A stretch of 64,000 nucleotides of DNA from Spirosoma aerolatum (GTDB lineage Bacteria; Bacteroidota; Bacteroidia; Cytophagales; Spirosomataceae), in assembly GCF_002056795.1 (NCBI RefSeq), contig NZ_CP020104.1:682001-746000 (forward strand), written 5' to 3'. Every line of letters starts with the position of its first letter. Positions within the stretch are counted from its first letter, which is position 1. A program made the translations under genes and the position numbers. The notes below the pieces were generated by a model. It was not told where the DNA came from, ran no database searches, and saw only the letters and a list, made by a program, of their open reading frames with translations. Below are positions 8,614 through 18,303 of the stretch, piece by piece.

Positions 8614-9799
8614 TGAAAACGGGCTTGTGATGGGGTAATACGTCCGGGTGCAGTTGATGAATGAGGTCGGCTAAAATAAGATCGGGCCTTACCTGCCCCA
8701 GACCGTACCAATCGTAGGCGTTATGCTCGGGCTTGCTGCGCAGGTGATTGTACAGCAGCTTATCCTCCCGCCAGGCCTTAAAGCCATTCATGTAGGCTGA
8801 AGGGGGCCATTCCACCGAGGGTCGGCTACTCAATATCCAGTAATCGGCGTTGAGGGCGCGGTCGAGAAATTCTTCAACGGTATAGGCTTCGCCGATGGCG
8901 CTGGCGGGTTTAGAAAAATCTTCAAAGGGGTTAGTGGCTCCGGCGTCGCGTAACAGACGCGCTTCCACATTATTTCCCTGACAAAGCCAGAACCCTTTGG
9001 CGGCAAACTCCGCCCAGGCACAAACCGGCTTATGGGGTACGTCTTTGACTTTTTGCTTCAGTTCGGCCACGTTCCGCTCGACGGTTGCAAACAGCCCGTT
9101 CGCCTTCTCTTCCTCATTAAAGAACAAAGCCATGTATTTGATCCATTCTGCCCGGCCCAGATAGTCGATCTCGGCCCAATCGAACAACGGTGTGGTGGCA
9201 ATGCCTACCTGTCGCGATTTGTCGAGCGAGCCCGCAAAGGAAAGCCGCGATAAAACCATGAAGAAAATGTCCGGTTTCCGTTGCAGCAGCACTTCGAGCT
9301 TGGGTGGTTCAAACCAGCTATAGCCAATCTGACCCAGTTCGCCCCGCTCCGTTCGAGCCCTTACCGAATCGTTGTATGATTTTGTTCCACCTACGGCTAC
9401 CAGGCCCGGCAGCAAATCCAGCGTTTCGAGGTACGTTTCGGTACCCTCCATGTTGACGGCCACCTTTTTTACCGGCACCATGATGACCTGCGCCCTGGCT
9501 AAGTCGCCTTTCAGGGAGGGCGGTTCCGTACCGCGCTGCACCAGCACGACTACGTCTTCAATGGGGCTTTGGTCATTGGTTCCCCAGTCCCGTAAGGTGG
9601 AATTGGTCCGTACTATTTTATAATTTCCGTGATACGAGACCGTAAAGTGTCTGGCGTAGTTGACCTGGGCTTTATGCGGAAAATAGTCCTTTCCGGCTAC
9701 GTCCGATTTCGGATCGTCGGAGGTGCGCGTTGTTGTAGACTGGCAAGCCGAAACCAGCAGCCCCCCAATCAATAGCAGGAAATAGACCGTTTTTCTCAT
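8579..9799 (-). CDS. BtuF/FepB-like substrate-binding lipoprotein, copy 3
   Basis: A 406-residue lipoprotein (lipobox GGLLVSAC). It carries the shared block YARHFTVSYHGNYKIVR, then IGYSWFEPPKLEVLLQRKPDIFF, EWIKYMALFFNEEEKA, and AYDWYGLGQVRPDLILADL. DYFPHKAQV before the first block is shared only with copy 4, so copies 3 and 4 are sisters. Its ATG overlaps the stop codon of copy 4 by one base (9799), a sign of coupled translation in one operon. Confidence 0.88.
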   Translation of the reverse strand: MRKTVYFLLLIGGLLVSACQSTTTRTSDDPKSDVAGKDYFPHKAQVNYARHFTVSYHGNYKIVRTNSTLRDWGTNDQSPIEDVVVLVQRGTEPPSLKGDLARAQVIMVPVKKVAVNMEGTETYLETLDLLPGLVAVGGTKSYNDSVRARTERGELGQIGYSWFEPPKLEVLLQRKPDIFFMVLSRLSFAGSLDKSRQVGIATTPLFDWAEIDYLGRAEWIKYMALFFNEEEKANGLFATVERNVAELKQKVKDVPHKPVCAWAEFAAKGFWLCQGNNVEARLLRDAGATNPFEDFSKPASAIGEAYTVEEFLDRALNADYWILSSRPSVEWPPSAYMNGFKAWREDKLLYNHLRSKPEHNAYDWYGLGQVRPDLILADLIHQLHPDVLPHHKPVFIGNYERTTTTK

Positions 9800-11064
9800 C
9801 AGAGTTCGCCCCCCTCGACGGGGAATTTGGTGGTCTTATCGAATACGTCCATAAAGTACAGTTGGTGATCTGGTAGTAGTCCCGGATGCGTCAGCTTGAC
9901 CAGATCGGCCAGCACCCGGTCGGGCCATACAACGGCCATGCCGTACCAGTCATAGGCGTTGGCCTTTGGTTTACTGCGCTTGAAATTGTGGTACAACTGC
10001 CCGGTGCGCCAGGCCTGCATCGTGTTCAGCAACGTAGCGGCCGGGAGTGCCGCCGAGTGAATGTCGCCGATGATCCAGTGCTGGGCCGTTTTGCCTTCCT
10101 GCAAAAGTTGTTCGGCCGTCATCGGCTCACCGCTGTTCCGCAAGGGGCCGGCTGGATTGCCAAATACGTTAATCAGCCCAGCGTCGGCCATTAGCTCCGT
10201 TTCAACACTTTTCCTATGGATGATCCAGCGGTCTTTACCGGCATAATAGCCCCAGATGGCCGTGGGTTTTGCTGGCTGTGCAGCGACCTGTTTTTTGATG
10301 TCGGTCACATGCTGCTCGATGTCGGCAAAGAGGGCATTGGCCTGCGCTTCCGCGTTGAGAAACAGGGCATAGTACTTAATCCATTCGGCCTGCCCCAGGT
10401 AATGCTCTTCGGCCCAGTTGAAATCCGGCGCGGTAGGGATTCCCAGTTGTCGGCATTTGGCCAGCGAAGATTTGTAATCCAGATTGGCGAGCAGCATCAG
10501 AAACAGGTCGGTCTGCCGTTTCAGCAGCACTTCGACGTTCGGCGGTTGAAGCCAACTGTAACCAATCTGCCCGATGGCACCGGATTGGGCTTTCTGCCGA
10601 AGCGTATCGTCATACGAAATCAATCCACCGACGGCTACTATCCGATCTTTAGCACCCAGCTCTGTCAAAAAGTCTTCGCTCGATTCCAGGTTGACCGCAA
10701 TCCGCTGAGCCGGGATTGGGATAATGGTAGCTCCAGTCAGTTCGCCCGTCAGAGCCGGTGCTGGTGTTCCGCGTTGCACCAGCACCAGAACGTCCTGCTG
10801 GTCTTCGTGGTCGTTGCCCTCGTAGCTTCGCAGTTCGGCCTGTGTCTTCACCACTTTATAATTACCGTGATAAGAAACGGTAAAGTGTTTGGCATGAACC
10901 GGAACGGCTTTAGCCGGAAAATAATCGTTCTGACTCGCTGTAGCTTTTCCGCTTGAGGTCTCTCTCTGCGAAGCCGATTGGCAACTCATGAACAGCAGTA
11001 AACTACCCACCAGTAAATAGGTTGCCACTCGATTTAGTATGTACGTCGTACCGACCTTATCCAT
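9799..11064 (-). CDS. BtuF/FepB-like substrate-binding lipoprotein, copy 4
   Basis: A 421-residue lipoprotein (lipobox SLLLFMSC after a 20-residue lead). It has the blocks HAKHFTVSYHGNYKVVKTQ, IGYSWLQPPNVEVLLKRQTDLF, EWIKYYALFLNAEAQA, and AYDWYGMAVVWPDRVLADL. It is first in transcription order of the four binding proteins and lies 9 bases after the DUF3526 permease gene. VWPD replaces VRPD seen in the other three, a small change at an otherwise fixed position. Confidence 0.88.
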   Translation of the reverse strand: MDKVGTTYILNRVATYLLVGSLLLFMSCQSASQRETSSGKATASQNDYFPAKAVPVHAKHFTVSYHGNYKVVKTQAELRSYEGNDHEDQQDVLVLVQRGTPAPALTGELTGATIIPIPAQRIAVNLESSEDFLTELGAKDRIVAVGGLISYDDTLRQKAQSGAIGQIGYSWLQPPNVEVLLKRQTDLFLMLLANLDYKSSLAKCRQLGIPTAPDFNWAEEHYLGQAEWIKYYALFLNAEAQANALFADIEQHVTDIKKQVAAQPAKPTAIWGYYAGKDRWIIHRKSVETELMADAGLINVFGNPAGPLRNSGEPMTAEQLLQEGKTAQHWIIGDIHSAALPAATLLNTMQAWRTGQLYHNFKRSKPKANAYDWYGMAVVWPDRVLADLVKLTHPGLLPDHQLYFMDVFDKTTKFPVEGGEL

Positions 11065-11073
11065 CCGTAGCAG

Positions 11074-12498
11074 TTATTTGTTTAGTTTCCACCAGCCCAG
11101 TCCAACCAGCAGCAACGTACCCAGCAGGAGTTTCAGCAGTCCACCCCAAATGGCAAAACCGGGTGCTGTCGATTGAAACTGCCAGGCGGGAAGCCGGTCA
11201 TAATCGGCTGGGGTCAATAATTCGTTCTTAAAGACTTTAGGCAGAAAAAAAGCGTTCCAGCGGCTATGGAAATCCCGAATTTGCCGGAGGTAATCGCGGT
11301 GGGCAGCCGCCGATGTACCCGCCAATTCATTGAACAGGTCCAGCGTGTTGACGGCGGGTAAAAACCAGCTCCACTGTTGGACGGTAGCCTCTCGGGCGGC
11401 CACGGCGGCTTCGTGCTGCTCGACCAACGGGCCAAGTGTGAGGTCAACCGCTTCGTTACGGGCATAGTACGGGCGTAGTTCCGGGTCGCGTTTGGCGGTG
11501 TCGCTGGGGAAGTAATATGCCGGATGGCGGGCGTAGTAGGGTTTGAGCACTACCGAGTCGGGTGAGTGCTGACTGTACTGATCGCGAACCAGATTTTCCA
11601 GCGTAGTCCGGTCAATGGGTTGGCTGATCGTGAGCACCTGCTGTAACATTGTTGGCAGGGCTACCACCAGCACCAGCCAGCACCCCAGCAAAACCAGCGC
11701 ATTGAAGGCCGAGGTCTTTTGAAAAGAGACGACCGCAACAATCACCCCGCCCCAAAACAGGCTGTAGACCACCGATACCAGCAGAAACTTGGCCAGTAAC
11801 CAGCCGCTTTCGGCCAGATTAATGCCCAGGATTGGCACCGCCAGTACACTGACGATCACTAAAAAGCCCAGTATGAGTAACAGCCTGAAGGCCACTTTGG
11901 CGAATACGATTTGCCTCAGCGTAACGGGTTGCGACCGCAACAAGGTGTACGTTCCCAGCTCATTTTCGGCCGATAGCAGGTTATACGACAAGGCAATCAG
12001 CAGTAGGGGCAACAGAAAAACTACGACAAAAGCCCAGTCGAAATGGCCGACGGACAGTTTTTGGGGATTGGCCAGTTCCTGCGTAAATACCTGCCGGTAA
12101 AAAGCAGCCCCCCACAGATAATAGTAATAAGGAAACAGATCGCGCATACCCAGCGAGAGGGGGGCCAGGGACGAGGGGACATGCGGCACAAAGTGATAGC
12201 CTTCAGGTACGTTTACCTCATACGCACTTCTGGCTTTAGTCCACTTTTCCAGCCGGTCGGGGGTTCTGTTGGCTGCCAGACTTGTATCGAGTCGCGCCCA
12301 GGTGGCCAGTGAGTCGAGTCGGGTCTGTTCGTCCAGGGTCAGTTGGGCAATGGTAGCTTTTTGCCGCCCCACGAACGTCCGGCCGTACAGGAGCGCATAC
12401 AACCCGGCTACCAGAGTCAGGCCCGCCAGCAGTTTTAACGCCCGACCCCGCGATAGACGAAGCCAGTCGTTTTTTAAAATCAGTAGAAAGGTGTTCAT
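11074..12498 (-). CDS. ABC-2/DUF3526 permease, type A copy 1
   Basis: A 474-residue membrane protein of the ABC-2 (NosY-like) superfamily with DUF3526 features. The N-terminal helix (LKLLAGLTLVAGLYALLYG) is followed by a large extracytoplasmic domain of about 130 residues. Then come the core helices around FDWAFVVVFLLPLLLIALSYNLLSAENELGTYTLLRSQPV, a second soluble segment, and a C-terminal helix. It is paralogous to the protein at 16951-18303 (shared FDWAF/VDFSF-VxxFLLPLLxIAxxYxxxSAExExGT pattern). It probably pairs with the product of the adjacent upstream gene. No ATPase is encoded next to this pair. Confidence 0.85.
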   Translation of the reverse strand: MNTFLLILKNDWLRLSRGRALKLLAGLTLVAGLYALLYGRTFVGRQKATIAQLTLDEQTRLDSLATWARLDTSLAANRTPDRLEKWTKARSAYEVNVPEGYHFVPHVPSSLAPLSLGMRDLFPYYYYLWGAAFYRQVFTQELANPQKLSVGHFDWAFVVVFLLPLLLIALSYNLLSAENELGTYTLLRSQPVTLRQIVFAKVAFRLLLILGFLVIVSVLAVPILGINLAESGWLLAKFLLVSVVYSLFWGGVIVAVVSFQKTSAFNALVLLGCWLVLVVALPTMLQQVLTISQPIDRTTLENLVRDQYSQHSPDSVVLKPYYARHPAYYFPSDTAKRDPELRPYYARNEAVDLTLGPLVEQHEAAVAAREATVQQWSWFLPAVNTLDLFNELAGTSAAAHRDYLRQIRDFHSRWNAFFLPKVFKNELLTPADYDRLPAWQFQSTAPGFAIWGGLLKLLLGTLLLVGLGWWKLNK

Positions 12499-12511
12499 CT
12501 ATCAGCTAGCG

Positions 12512-13936
12512 TTAATCAAGTGTAATCGTTTTCAGGCCGGATGCTATGCGCCAGAGGAGTCCCCCACTAAACAACAACAGGGCCAGCAGCGAAAGCCAGT
12601 GTTGCCCGATTACCCAACTCACCGCCGGTATATTGTACTGAAAATCAGGAATTGATGCCCAGAAGTCGCGGGAGACTGTTTTCTCCCAGTCGCCGGTTTT
12701 AGAAAACGTCGTCATGTGGTTGTTTAAGCGTTCCACCAACCCAAACCGATACTGTTCGGCCTTATTCTTGAAATCCAGAAAGTGGGCGTAATCTGACCCG
12801 GATAAGCCCATCGATACGTTTCGAACGGCCAGATACGGGTTGACAAAACTGACAATCGTGGCCAGACTATTTTGCTTCTGAAATTGGCTTTGCACCGCCC
12901 CAAAGTGCTTTTGATACACCATGCTCGTGTATTTCTCGCCCTCCTGCATCACGATCCCGTCGAAGTTGACGGGCAGTTTCGACACCGAATCCACGTTGTA
13001 CTGAGCCAGCACTTTTTGCTGTAGGGCTTTGGCTCGTTCACTGGCCGGATCGTGACCGTCGATCCCTTTCTCGGAATCGGCTTTGATGGCTTCCCGGAAC
13101 GTGTAGGACGAGGGGACACTGAACAGGCTTTCGCCGAGGTTGGCCGTGGCTTTGGGCAGGATCACACAGGCTACGATCCAGATACTGAGCAAGGTAAGTA
13201 GACTCCCCCGTGAACTCTCGCTGCGGGCCGATACAAACACACTCCCCGCAATAAACAAAAAGAAGTACAGGGCGTAGAGCAGCCCGAACAGCACGAGCCG
13301 GAGCGCGGTGTCGGTGGTTGCTTCAAAGCCCGTTTGGGCGAACAGCAGCACGCCGGCCAGCAGCAATGCCGGGCCAACCACCAACCCAATCAGCCGACAG
13401 TAGCCGATCACTTTACCCCAAAACACCTCACGCGCCGTAACGCCCTGACTGATAACCAGCTTCAGCGTTTGCTCTTCACGTTCACGGGTAAAGGCACTGA
13501 AACACAAAAAGATAATCAGCAGCGGAATGAGCAGTTGGAGTACAAAGGCGACCGTCATCTCCCCAAACCGAATCAGCACGGTCGCATCTTCGGCCTGACT
13601 GAACTTAGCGTCATTTTGCCGGTGCCCTTCCAGGTATACGCTGGCCCCTGTATAGGTGTCGAGCCCGAAATCCAGAAAACTCAGGGACGATTTGGGTCGG
13701 AAGGCAAAGGTGCCGTAGTGAGCCGCCGAATGCGGGTTCTTTTCAGGTTGGCCGACCCACGCAGCCCGCGCCGTTTGGTTGGCTTGTTCACGTTTTTCAG
13801 CCAGTGAGCGGTAAGTACGGAATCCCGTCCAGGTAGCTACGCACAACAGGAGCAACACCACGCCAGCGGCCACCACAAACCGGCGGTCGCGCAGGGTCTG
13901 AGTAAACTCATTTCGGGCAATCAGTTTCTGTATCAT
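12512..13936 (-). CDS. ABC-2/DUF3526 permease, type B copy 1
   Basis: A 474-residue membrane protein with an N-terminal helix and a periplasmic domain containing HSAAHYGTFAFRPKSSLSFL and DFGLDTYTGASVYLEGHRQN. It is followed by the permease core FGEMTVAFVLQLLIPLLIIFLCFSAFTREREEQTLKLVISQGV. The same signatures occur in the protein at 18300-19751, so the two are duplicates. The conserved His-Tyr motif AHYGxFAFRPK in the extracytoplasmic part is a candidate functional site. It lies 2 bases after the DUF5916 gene and 13 bases before the type A permease, within the operon. Confidence 0.85.
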   Translation of the reverse strand: MIQKLIARNEFTQTLRDRRFVVAAGVVLLLLCVATWTGFRTYRSLAEKREQANQTARAAWVGQPEKNPHSAAHYGTFAFRPKSSLSFLDFGLDTYTGASVYLEGHRQNDAKFSQAEDATVLIRFGEMTVAFVLQLLIPLLIIFLCFSAFTREREEQTLKLVISQGVTAREVFWGKVIGYCRLIGLVVGPALLLAGVLLFAQTGFEATTDTALRLVLFGLLYALYFFLFIAGSVFVSARSESSRGSLLTLLSIWIVACVILPKATANLGESLFSVPSSYTFREAIKADSEKGIDGHDPASERAKALQQKVLAQYNVDSVSKLPVNFDGIVMQEGEKYTSMVYQKHFGAVQSQFQKQNSLATIVSFVNPYLAVRNVSMGLSGSDYAHFLDFKNKAEQYRFGLVERLNNHMTTFSKTGDWEKTVSRDFWASIPDFQYNIPAVSWVIGQHWLSLLALLLFSGGLLWRIASGLKTITLD

Positions 13937-13938
13937 GG

Positions 13939-16200
13939 TTAAAACTGTTTTAGGTACGTAATCTTGGCAATGCTTTGCTCGTTGCGGTACGTTTCGAAGC
14001 GTCTCAACGAGTTGTTATAGAGTTGGTTACTATTGCTGTTATACACCAGATAGAGGAAGGATAGTGGCTGGAATTCCCACGCAAAGCGGATATTCCAGAC
14101 ATCGCGGGATGCTACTGAATTATGCTGATAAAAGGACGTAAGCTGGAAGCGGGGGGTTAGCGACAGCCGAACCTCAGGCGTAATCAAATGCGTCACGGCC
14201 GATTGGTTGTCTTCGCCAACCTCCCTGAATCCATTCCGCTGGTAAGCCACCTTCACCGATACATTGGGTATGGGCGAGTAGCGGGCCTGACCTTGTAGCG
14301 TCGTTAGTTGCCCATTGTAAAAGGAGCCAAATTCGAGTTGCGTCTGCACCGAAAACCGCTTCGACAAATCCGAATCATACGAGAATCGGTACCGGGTGTA
14401 GTAATACTTGCCGGTCGGGATGGTGATGCCCACGATGGGAAATGGCTCATCGACGACCTGCCAGGTAGGAATGACATTGCCCGTCAGCCGGTTGCCCCGA
14501 TTAGCGATGAGCCAGATCGGAAAAATAGTAAGCTCGGCTTGTTGAAATTTACCATCTGAGGCCCGATGGTAGGCATCGAGGTAGGCGCCAGGGTCCATTT
14601 GCCGCATGAACTTGGGTCGCCAGCGCGGACGGATAATGTGATACGCACCGATGTTGTTGTTGATCAGGTTAGACCCATACACGAACCCCATCCGGGGATT
14701 GTAGTCTTTGGTAATAATGGACTGCACCAGAAAGGCGTACCAGTTATTGTTGCTGAAGATAAATTTGCTGAGCGCCGTAAAGCCGTCGCCACCCGCCCCC
14801 GATGTTTGGGATTTGGTGACCATGAAATTCCAGCTGAACGGGTCTTTGATCCGAATAAAACCATCCGCCGAAAACGTGGCATTGGTGACGGCTGGTTTGC
14901 CAAACCCGGCTTCGCTGCTGTTGACGGTGACCATGCCCCCAAACCGATTTTGTTTGCCCACGTTGCGGCTGTAGCGCAGCACGCCAAAATGCGTTGTAGC
15001 CGTTTGCGTTGCGTCGGATTGACGCTGACGGACCAGTAGCCCGGCGATGTTCTGGGTTAAGTTCCGGCTAACCAGCCGCAGGCCCGCATCCAGCGGAATG
15101 GGTGTACCATCGTCGGACAGCCCGATTTTACGGCTGAAAAAGGGTTGGTTGAAGTCGTCGCCCAGGTTGAACAGCGTGGCATTTTCCAGAAAAAACTGCC
15201 GCCGTTCGGGGAAAAGCACCGAGAACCGTGTCAGGTTCTGCACCTGCCGATCCACGTCGGCCTGGGCGAAGTCGGTATTGAGCGTCAAATCCAGTACCGT
15301 ATGCGGGGTAATGGCCCACTTGATTTCCCCACCTATCTTAGGGGCATACGTATCAGACACTTGTTTGCCATCGACAAACGTTCGTTTGTAATCGGTCAGC
15401 AGGTAGGGTTGCACGCGTACATTCACCGACGGCGTTGGGGGTTCAATGCCTTTGAGCAGGCCTGCGTAATTCATGCGGTAGGCCGTAAACGCCCGTGGAA
15501 ATGGCGACCACGACGATTGTTCGCCTATACGGCGGGTACGTCTCACAAACTGAATGCCCCAATCCTGCTGTTTGGCGTTGGGCGGTCCGAGCTTAGGGTA
15601 GCGCAGGGTAGCCCAGGGAATCTGCATTTCGGCCACCCAACCCGAGTCGGTCCGGGTGGTGCGTACTTTCCAGAAACCATCCCATTCACGGTCGAAGAAG
15701 GTATCGTCAAAGCATAACAGATCGCGTTGGGCACCGTAGGGGTTCGTCTGAAAAGCAATGGCGTTGCGTCGGTCCAGAAACGGGTCGATGCTGACCCCAA
15801 CGAGATCGTAGTTGAAGAAGTCGAAATCGCGGATTAGGTCGGGTACGCGCACGGCTTTTTTACCCAACGAATCAGGGCAGAAAAAGCCAAAATAAAGGTT
15901 CCGGTCATTGTACAACACTTTAACCTCGGTATCGAACGCCACTTTTCCGCCCTGATCGGGAAACTGCCGGAAAAAACCGGTGGCGGGTTTGGCCAAACGC
16001 CAGACGGGCTCATCGAGCCGACCATTGATGAGCAGGTTCTCCGAAATTTTCAGCCCGGTAATTTCTTTGGGCGGATTTTCCGGCGCGAAAACCGTGCCAT
16101 CCTGCGCCAATAAAGAGCCTCCTAAGATTGCATTGATGATTGAGCCGCAGAAGAGCGTGACTATCCGGTTACGATATCTGTTCAACCACTCTTTCATCAT
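13939..16200 (-). CDS. DUF5916 outer-membrane protein with CBM9-like N-terminal domain
   Basis: A 753-residue protein with a signal peptide (cleavage near SLLAQDG). The N-terminal half has a carbohydrate-binding-9/DOMON-like domain beginning LLINGRLDEPVWRLAKPATGF. The DUF5916 region then runs through VGVSIDPFLDRRNAIAFQTNPYGAQRD and SVLFPERRQFFLENATLF. The C-terminal half is a predicted beta barrel ending in KITYLKQF, with the terminal Phe usual for outer-membrane barrels. DUF5916 proteins are known in Bacteroidota but have no settled function. Its place between two permease pairs suggests an outer-membrane partner for the ABC-2 systems; that is inference. Start could be the first or second Met. 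Confidence 0.82.
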   Translation of the reverse strand: MMKEWLNRYRNRIVTLFCGSIINAILGGSLLAQDGTVFAPENPPKEITGLKISENLLINGRLDEPVWRLAKPATGFFRQFPDQGGKVAFDTEVKVLYNDRNLYFGFFCPDSLGKKAVRVPDLIRDFDFFNYDLVGVSIDPFLDRRNAIAFQTNPYGAQRDLLCFDDTFFDREWDGFWKVRTTRTDSGWVAEMQIPWATLRYPKLGPPNAKQQDWGIQFVRRTRRIGEQSSWSPFPRAFTAYRMNYAGLLKGIEPPTPSVNVRVQPYLLTDYKRTFVDGKQVSDTYAPKIGGEIKWAITPHTVLDLTLNTDFAQADVDRQVQNLTRFSVLFPERRQFFLENATLFNLGDDFNQPFFSRKIGLSDDGTPIPLDAGLRLVSRNLTQNIAGLLVRQRQSDATQTATTHFGVLRYSRNVGKQNRFGGMVTVNSSEAGFGKPAVTNATFSADGFIRIKDPFSWNFMVTKSQTSGAGGDGFTALSKFIFSNNNWYAFLVQSIITKDYNPRMGFVYGSNLINNNIGAYHIIRPRWRPKFMRQMDPGAYLDAYHRASDGKFQQAELTIFPIWLIANRGNRLTGNVIPTWQVVDEPFPIVGITIPTGKYYYTRYRFSYDSDLSKRFSVQTQLEFGSFYNGQLTTLQGQARYSPIPNVSVKVAYQRNGFREVGEDNQSAVTHLITPEVRLSLTPRFQLTSFYQHNSVASRDVWNIRFAWEFQPLSFLYLVYNSNSNQLYNNSLRRFETYRNEQSIAKITYLKQF

Positions 16201-16233
16201 GGCATTAGCAATCGCTATGTGTTTCTTATTCGC

Positions 16234-16935
16234 CTACACCGTTTGCAGATAAATAGCTTCCAACTCGTTGGCCGTCAAGTCACTGGCCGACAGCGATTCG
16301 ACCAGGTGGCCCGCCCGCATGATGCCGATGCGCGTGCCCACTTCGCGGGCCCGGAAAATATCGTGCGTCGCCATCAGAATGGCCGTACCGGCCCCTGCCA
16401 GAGTCGTCAGGATTTCTGAAAACTCGTTGCTGGCTTTGGGATCGAGGCCGCTCGTGGGTTCATCGAGCAGCAGGGCTTTGGCCTGTTTAGCCAGCGCAAT
16501 GGCAATGCCCACTTTCTGGCGCATGCCCTTCGAGAACGTACCTACCCGCTTGGCGTGGGCTTCGGTCTGGAGGCCGGCGCGACTCAGCAGCCCGTGCAGT
16601 TCATCGGTGGTGTGCCGAAAACCCGCCAGTTGGGCAAAAAAATCGAGGTTTTCCAGGCCCGTCAGGTTGGGGTACAGCATGACCGTTTCGGGCAGGTAGG
16701 CCAGAAACTTCTTGGTCTCCTGCGGATGCTCGGCCACAGTCAGTCCGTTGATCAGCGCCTGCCCGGAGGTGGGTTGCAGAAAGCCCAGAAACAGATTGAT
16801 GGTCGTGGTTTTTCCCGCTCCATTCTGTCCTAACAGACAATAGATTTCGCCCGGCTGAACGCTTAGGTTTAGTTTGTCGAGGGAAGGGGGCTGACCCGGA
16901 ACGTACTGCTTGGTTAACTCAATAGCTTGTAACAT
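16234..16935 (-). CDS. ABC-2 type transporter ATPase (CcmA/NosF-like)
   Basis: A 233-residue ATPase with Walker A GQNGAGKT (residues 36-43), signature FSKGMRQK, Walker B ALLLDEPTSGLDP and switch His in MATHDI. This is the drug-export/NosF-like subfamily, distinct from the FecE-like ATPase at the operon end. The gene lies 15 bases after the type A permease of pair 2 and 33 bases before DUF5916. It is the only ATPase of this kind here, so it probably energises pair 2 and perhaps also pair 1. Confidence 0.93.
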   Translation of the reverse strand: MLQAIELTKQYVPGQPPSLDKLNLSVQPGEIYCLLGQNGAGKTTTINLFLGFLQPTSGQALINGLTVAEHPQETKKFLAYLPETVMLYPNLTGLENLDFFAQLAGFRHTTDELHGLLSRAGLQTEAHAKRVGTFSKGMRQKVGIAIALAKQAKALLLDEPTSGLDPKASNEFSEILTTLAGAGTAILMATHDIFRAREVGTRIGIMRAGHLVESLSASDLTANELEAIYLQTV

Positions 16936-16950
16936 ACGGCATTGGGGCGT

Positions 16951-18303
16951 TTACAGGTGATAGATTGTTTGGCGAAACCGGAACCAGCCCAGACTCGCAA
17001 AGAGCGTACTAAACAGAACCAGCGGTCCCCAAACCGACCCGGGATGAATCGGGGCTTCGTCGGCGAAGGTATCGACTTTGAAAGCCGTCCACTTCTCGGC
17101 CAGGGCCGGTGCATTCGTAAAGATTTTGGGGTAGAAATACAGCCGTAGCTTCTCGTGAAAGCGGGCCGTATACTCCAGAAACCGGAGCTGATTGCCCAGA
17201 CCCGAGCGGGCCAGTTCGCCAAGTTGTAGCTGGGTATGCAGCGTAGGAATGAATTGAGCGATGGTCCGGCTGGCCGTTTCGCGCTGCTGTAGCTTTTGCC
17301 GCAATTCGCCTGACTGCTCCGCCGACTCATCGTCGCCCAACTGCTGCATGGCGTAGTACCACCGCCAGTCGAAGGGCATGGCCACGGTGGGTACCTGCCG
17401 GAACTGCGGGTAGTGCGCGTAGAACTTCTCGACCGTTGCGGTTTTGTCCGTATCCCATTTCTCGTGGTAACCCTTTCGCTGGGCCAGCGTAGTGGCCTGT
17501 GCTTCGGGCACGGGGTAGCGGGCGGTGATGTAGTTATTGACCCCCGTTGGCAACACAATGAGCAGGACCAGCCAGATACCCAGTAGCAGCATGGCGTTGG
17601 TGCTCGACGAACGTTTCAGCGAGACCACCCAGAAACAGACGCTGAACCAGAACAGGATGTAGCCCGCCGAAGTACCCAGGAAAAGCCAAAACGTACTATC
17701 CATCGGGATACCCAGTACCGGAACGGCCAGACCGATGATGATCCCTAACACCGCCAGCAATACGCCCAGCCGAATCAGAAAAAGCCCCCCAACAAACCGC
17801 AGCAGGTGTCGGCTTTGCACAGCGACAATCGACCAGGTGCCGTTCTCTTTTTCGGCCGAAATAATCGAATAGGTGAAGGCAATGATCAGCAGCGGGAACA
17901 GATAGATCAATACAAAACTGAAATCCACATTGCCCAGCAGCAGGTTGGCGGGGTTGGTCAGATCGGCATCATATTGCTGCCCTTCGAGCGCCCGGATCGT
18001 TACGCTCTGTATGGACGCATTCACGTCGCGCTGCCCGATGGCCAGGGCCGTAAGCGGGCGGGTTTGATTGACGACTGAAAATTTGAGATAATACAGCAGC
18101 AACCCCAGATCGTCGTGGTGAATGGCCGCCTGCCGGGGAAAATCGGTTTGCTGAAACTGGACAACGTCGGCAACAGCCTGCTGCTGACGCTGATCGAATT
18201 GTTTCCCCACAAACAGCGAGATGATGCCAACGACCAGCAAAAAAACAAGCCCAATTCGGGTGCCACCGGCACGCATAAACTGAATGAACGCAAGTCGGAT
18301 CAT
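16951..18303 (-). CDS. ABC-2/DUF3526 permease, type A copy 2
   Basis: A 450-residue membrane protein. It has an N-terminal helix (GLVFLLVVGIISLFVG), a periplasmic domain of about 100 residues, and the core VDFSFVLIYLFPLLIIAFTYSIISAEKENGTWSIVAVQ. Further helices include NAMLLLGIWLVLLIVLPTGV, then a soluble segment and a last helix. It is paralogous to the protein at 11074-12498. Its start overlaps the end of the type B permease by 4 bases, the usual arrangement for subunits made in equal amounts. It should form a heterodimer with that protein. Confidence 0.85.
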   Translation of the reverse strand: MIRLAFIQFMRAGGTRIGLVFLLVVGIISLFVGKQFDQRQQQAVADVVQFQQTDFPRQAAIHHDDLGLLLYYLKFSVVNQTRPLTALAIGQRDVNASIQSVTIRALEGQQYDADLTNPANLLLGNVDFSFVLIYLFPLLIIAFTYSIISAEKENGTWSIVAVQSRHLLRFVGGLFLIRLGVLLAVLGIIIGLAVPVLGIPMDSTFWLFLGTSAGYILFWFSVCFWVVSLKRSSSTNAMLLLGIWLVLLIVLPTGVNNYITARYPVPEAQATTLAQRKGYHEKWDTDKTATVEKFYAHYPQFRQVPTVAMPFDWRWYYAMQQLGDDESAEQSGELRQKLQQRETASRTIAQFIPTLHTQLQLGELARSGLGNQLRFLEYTARFHEKLRLYFYPKIFTNAPALAEKWTAFKVDTFADEAPIHPGSVWGPLVLFSTLFASLGWFRFRQTIYHL

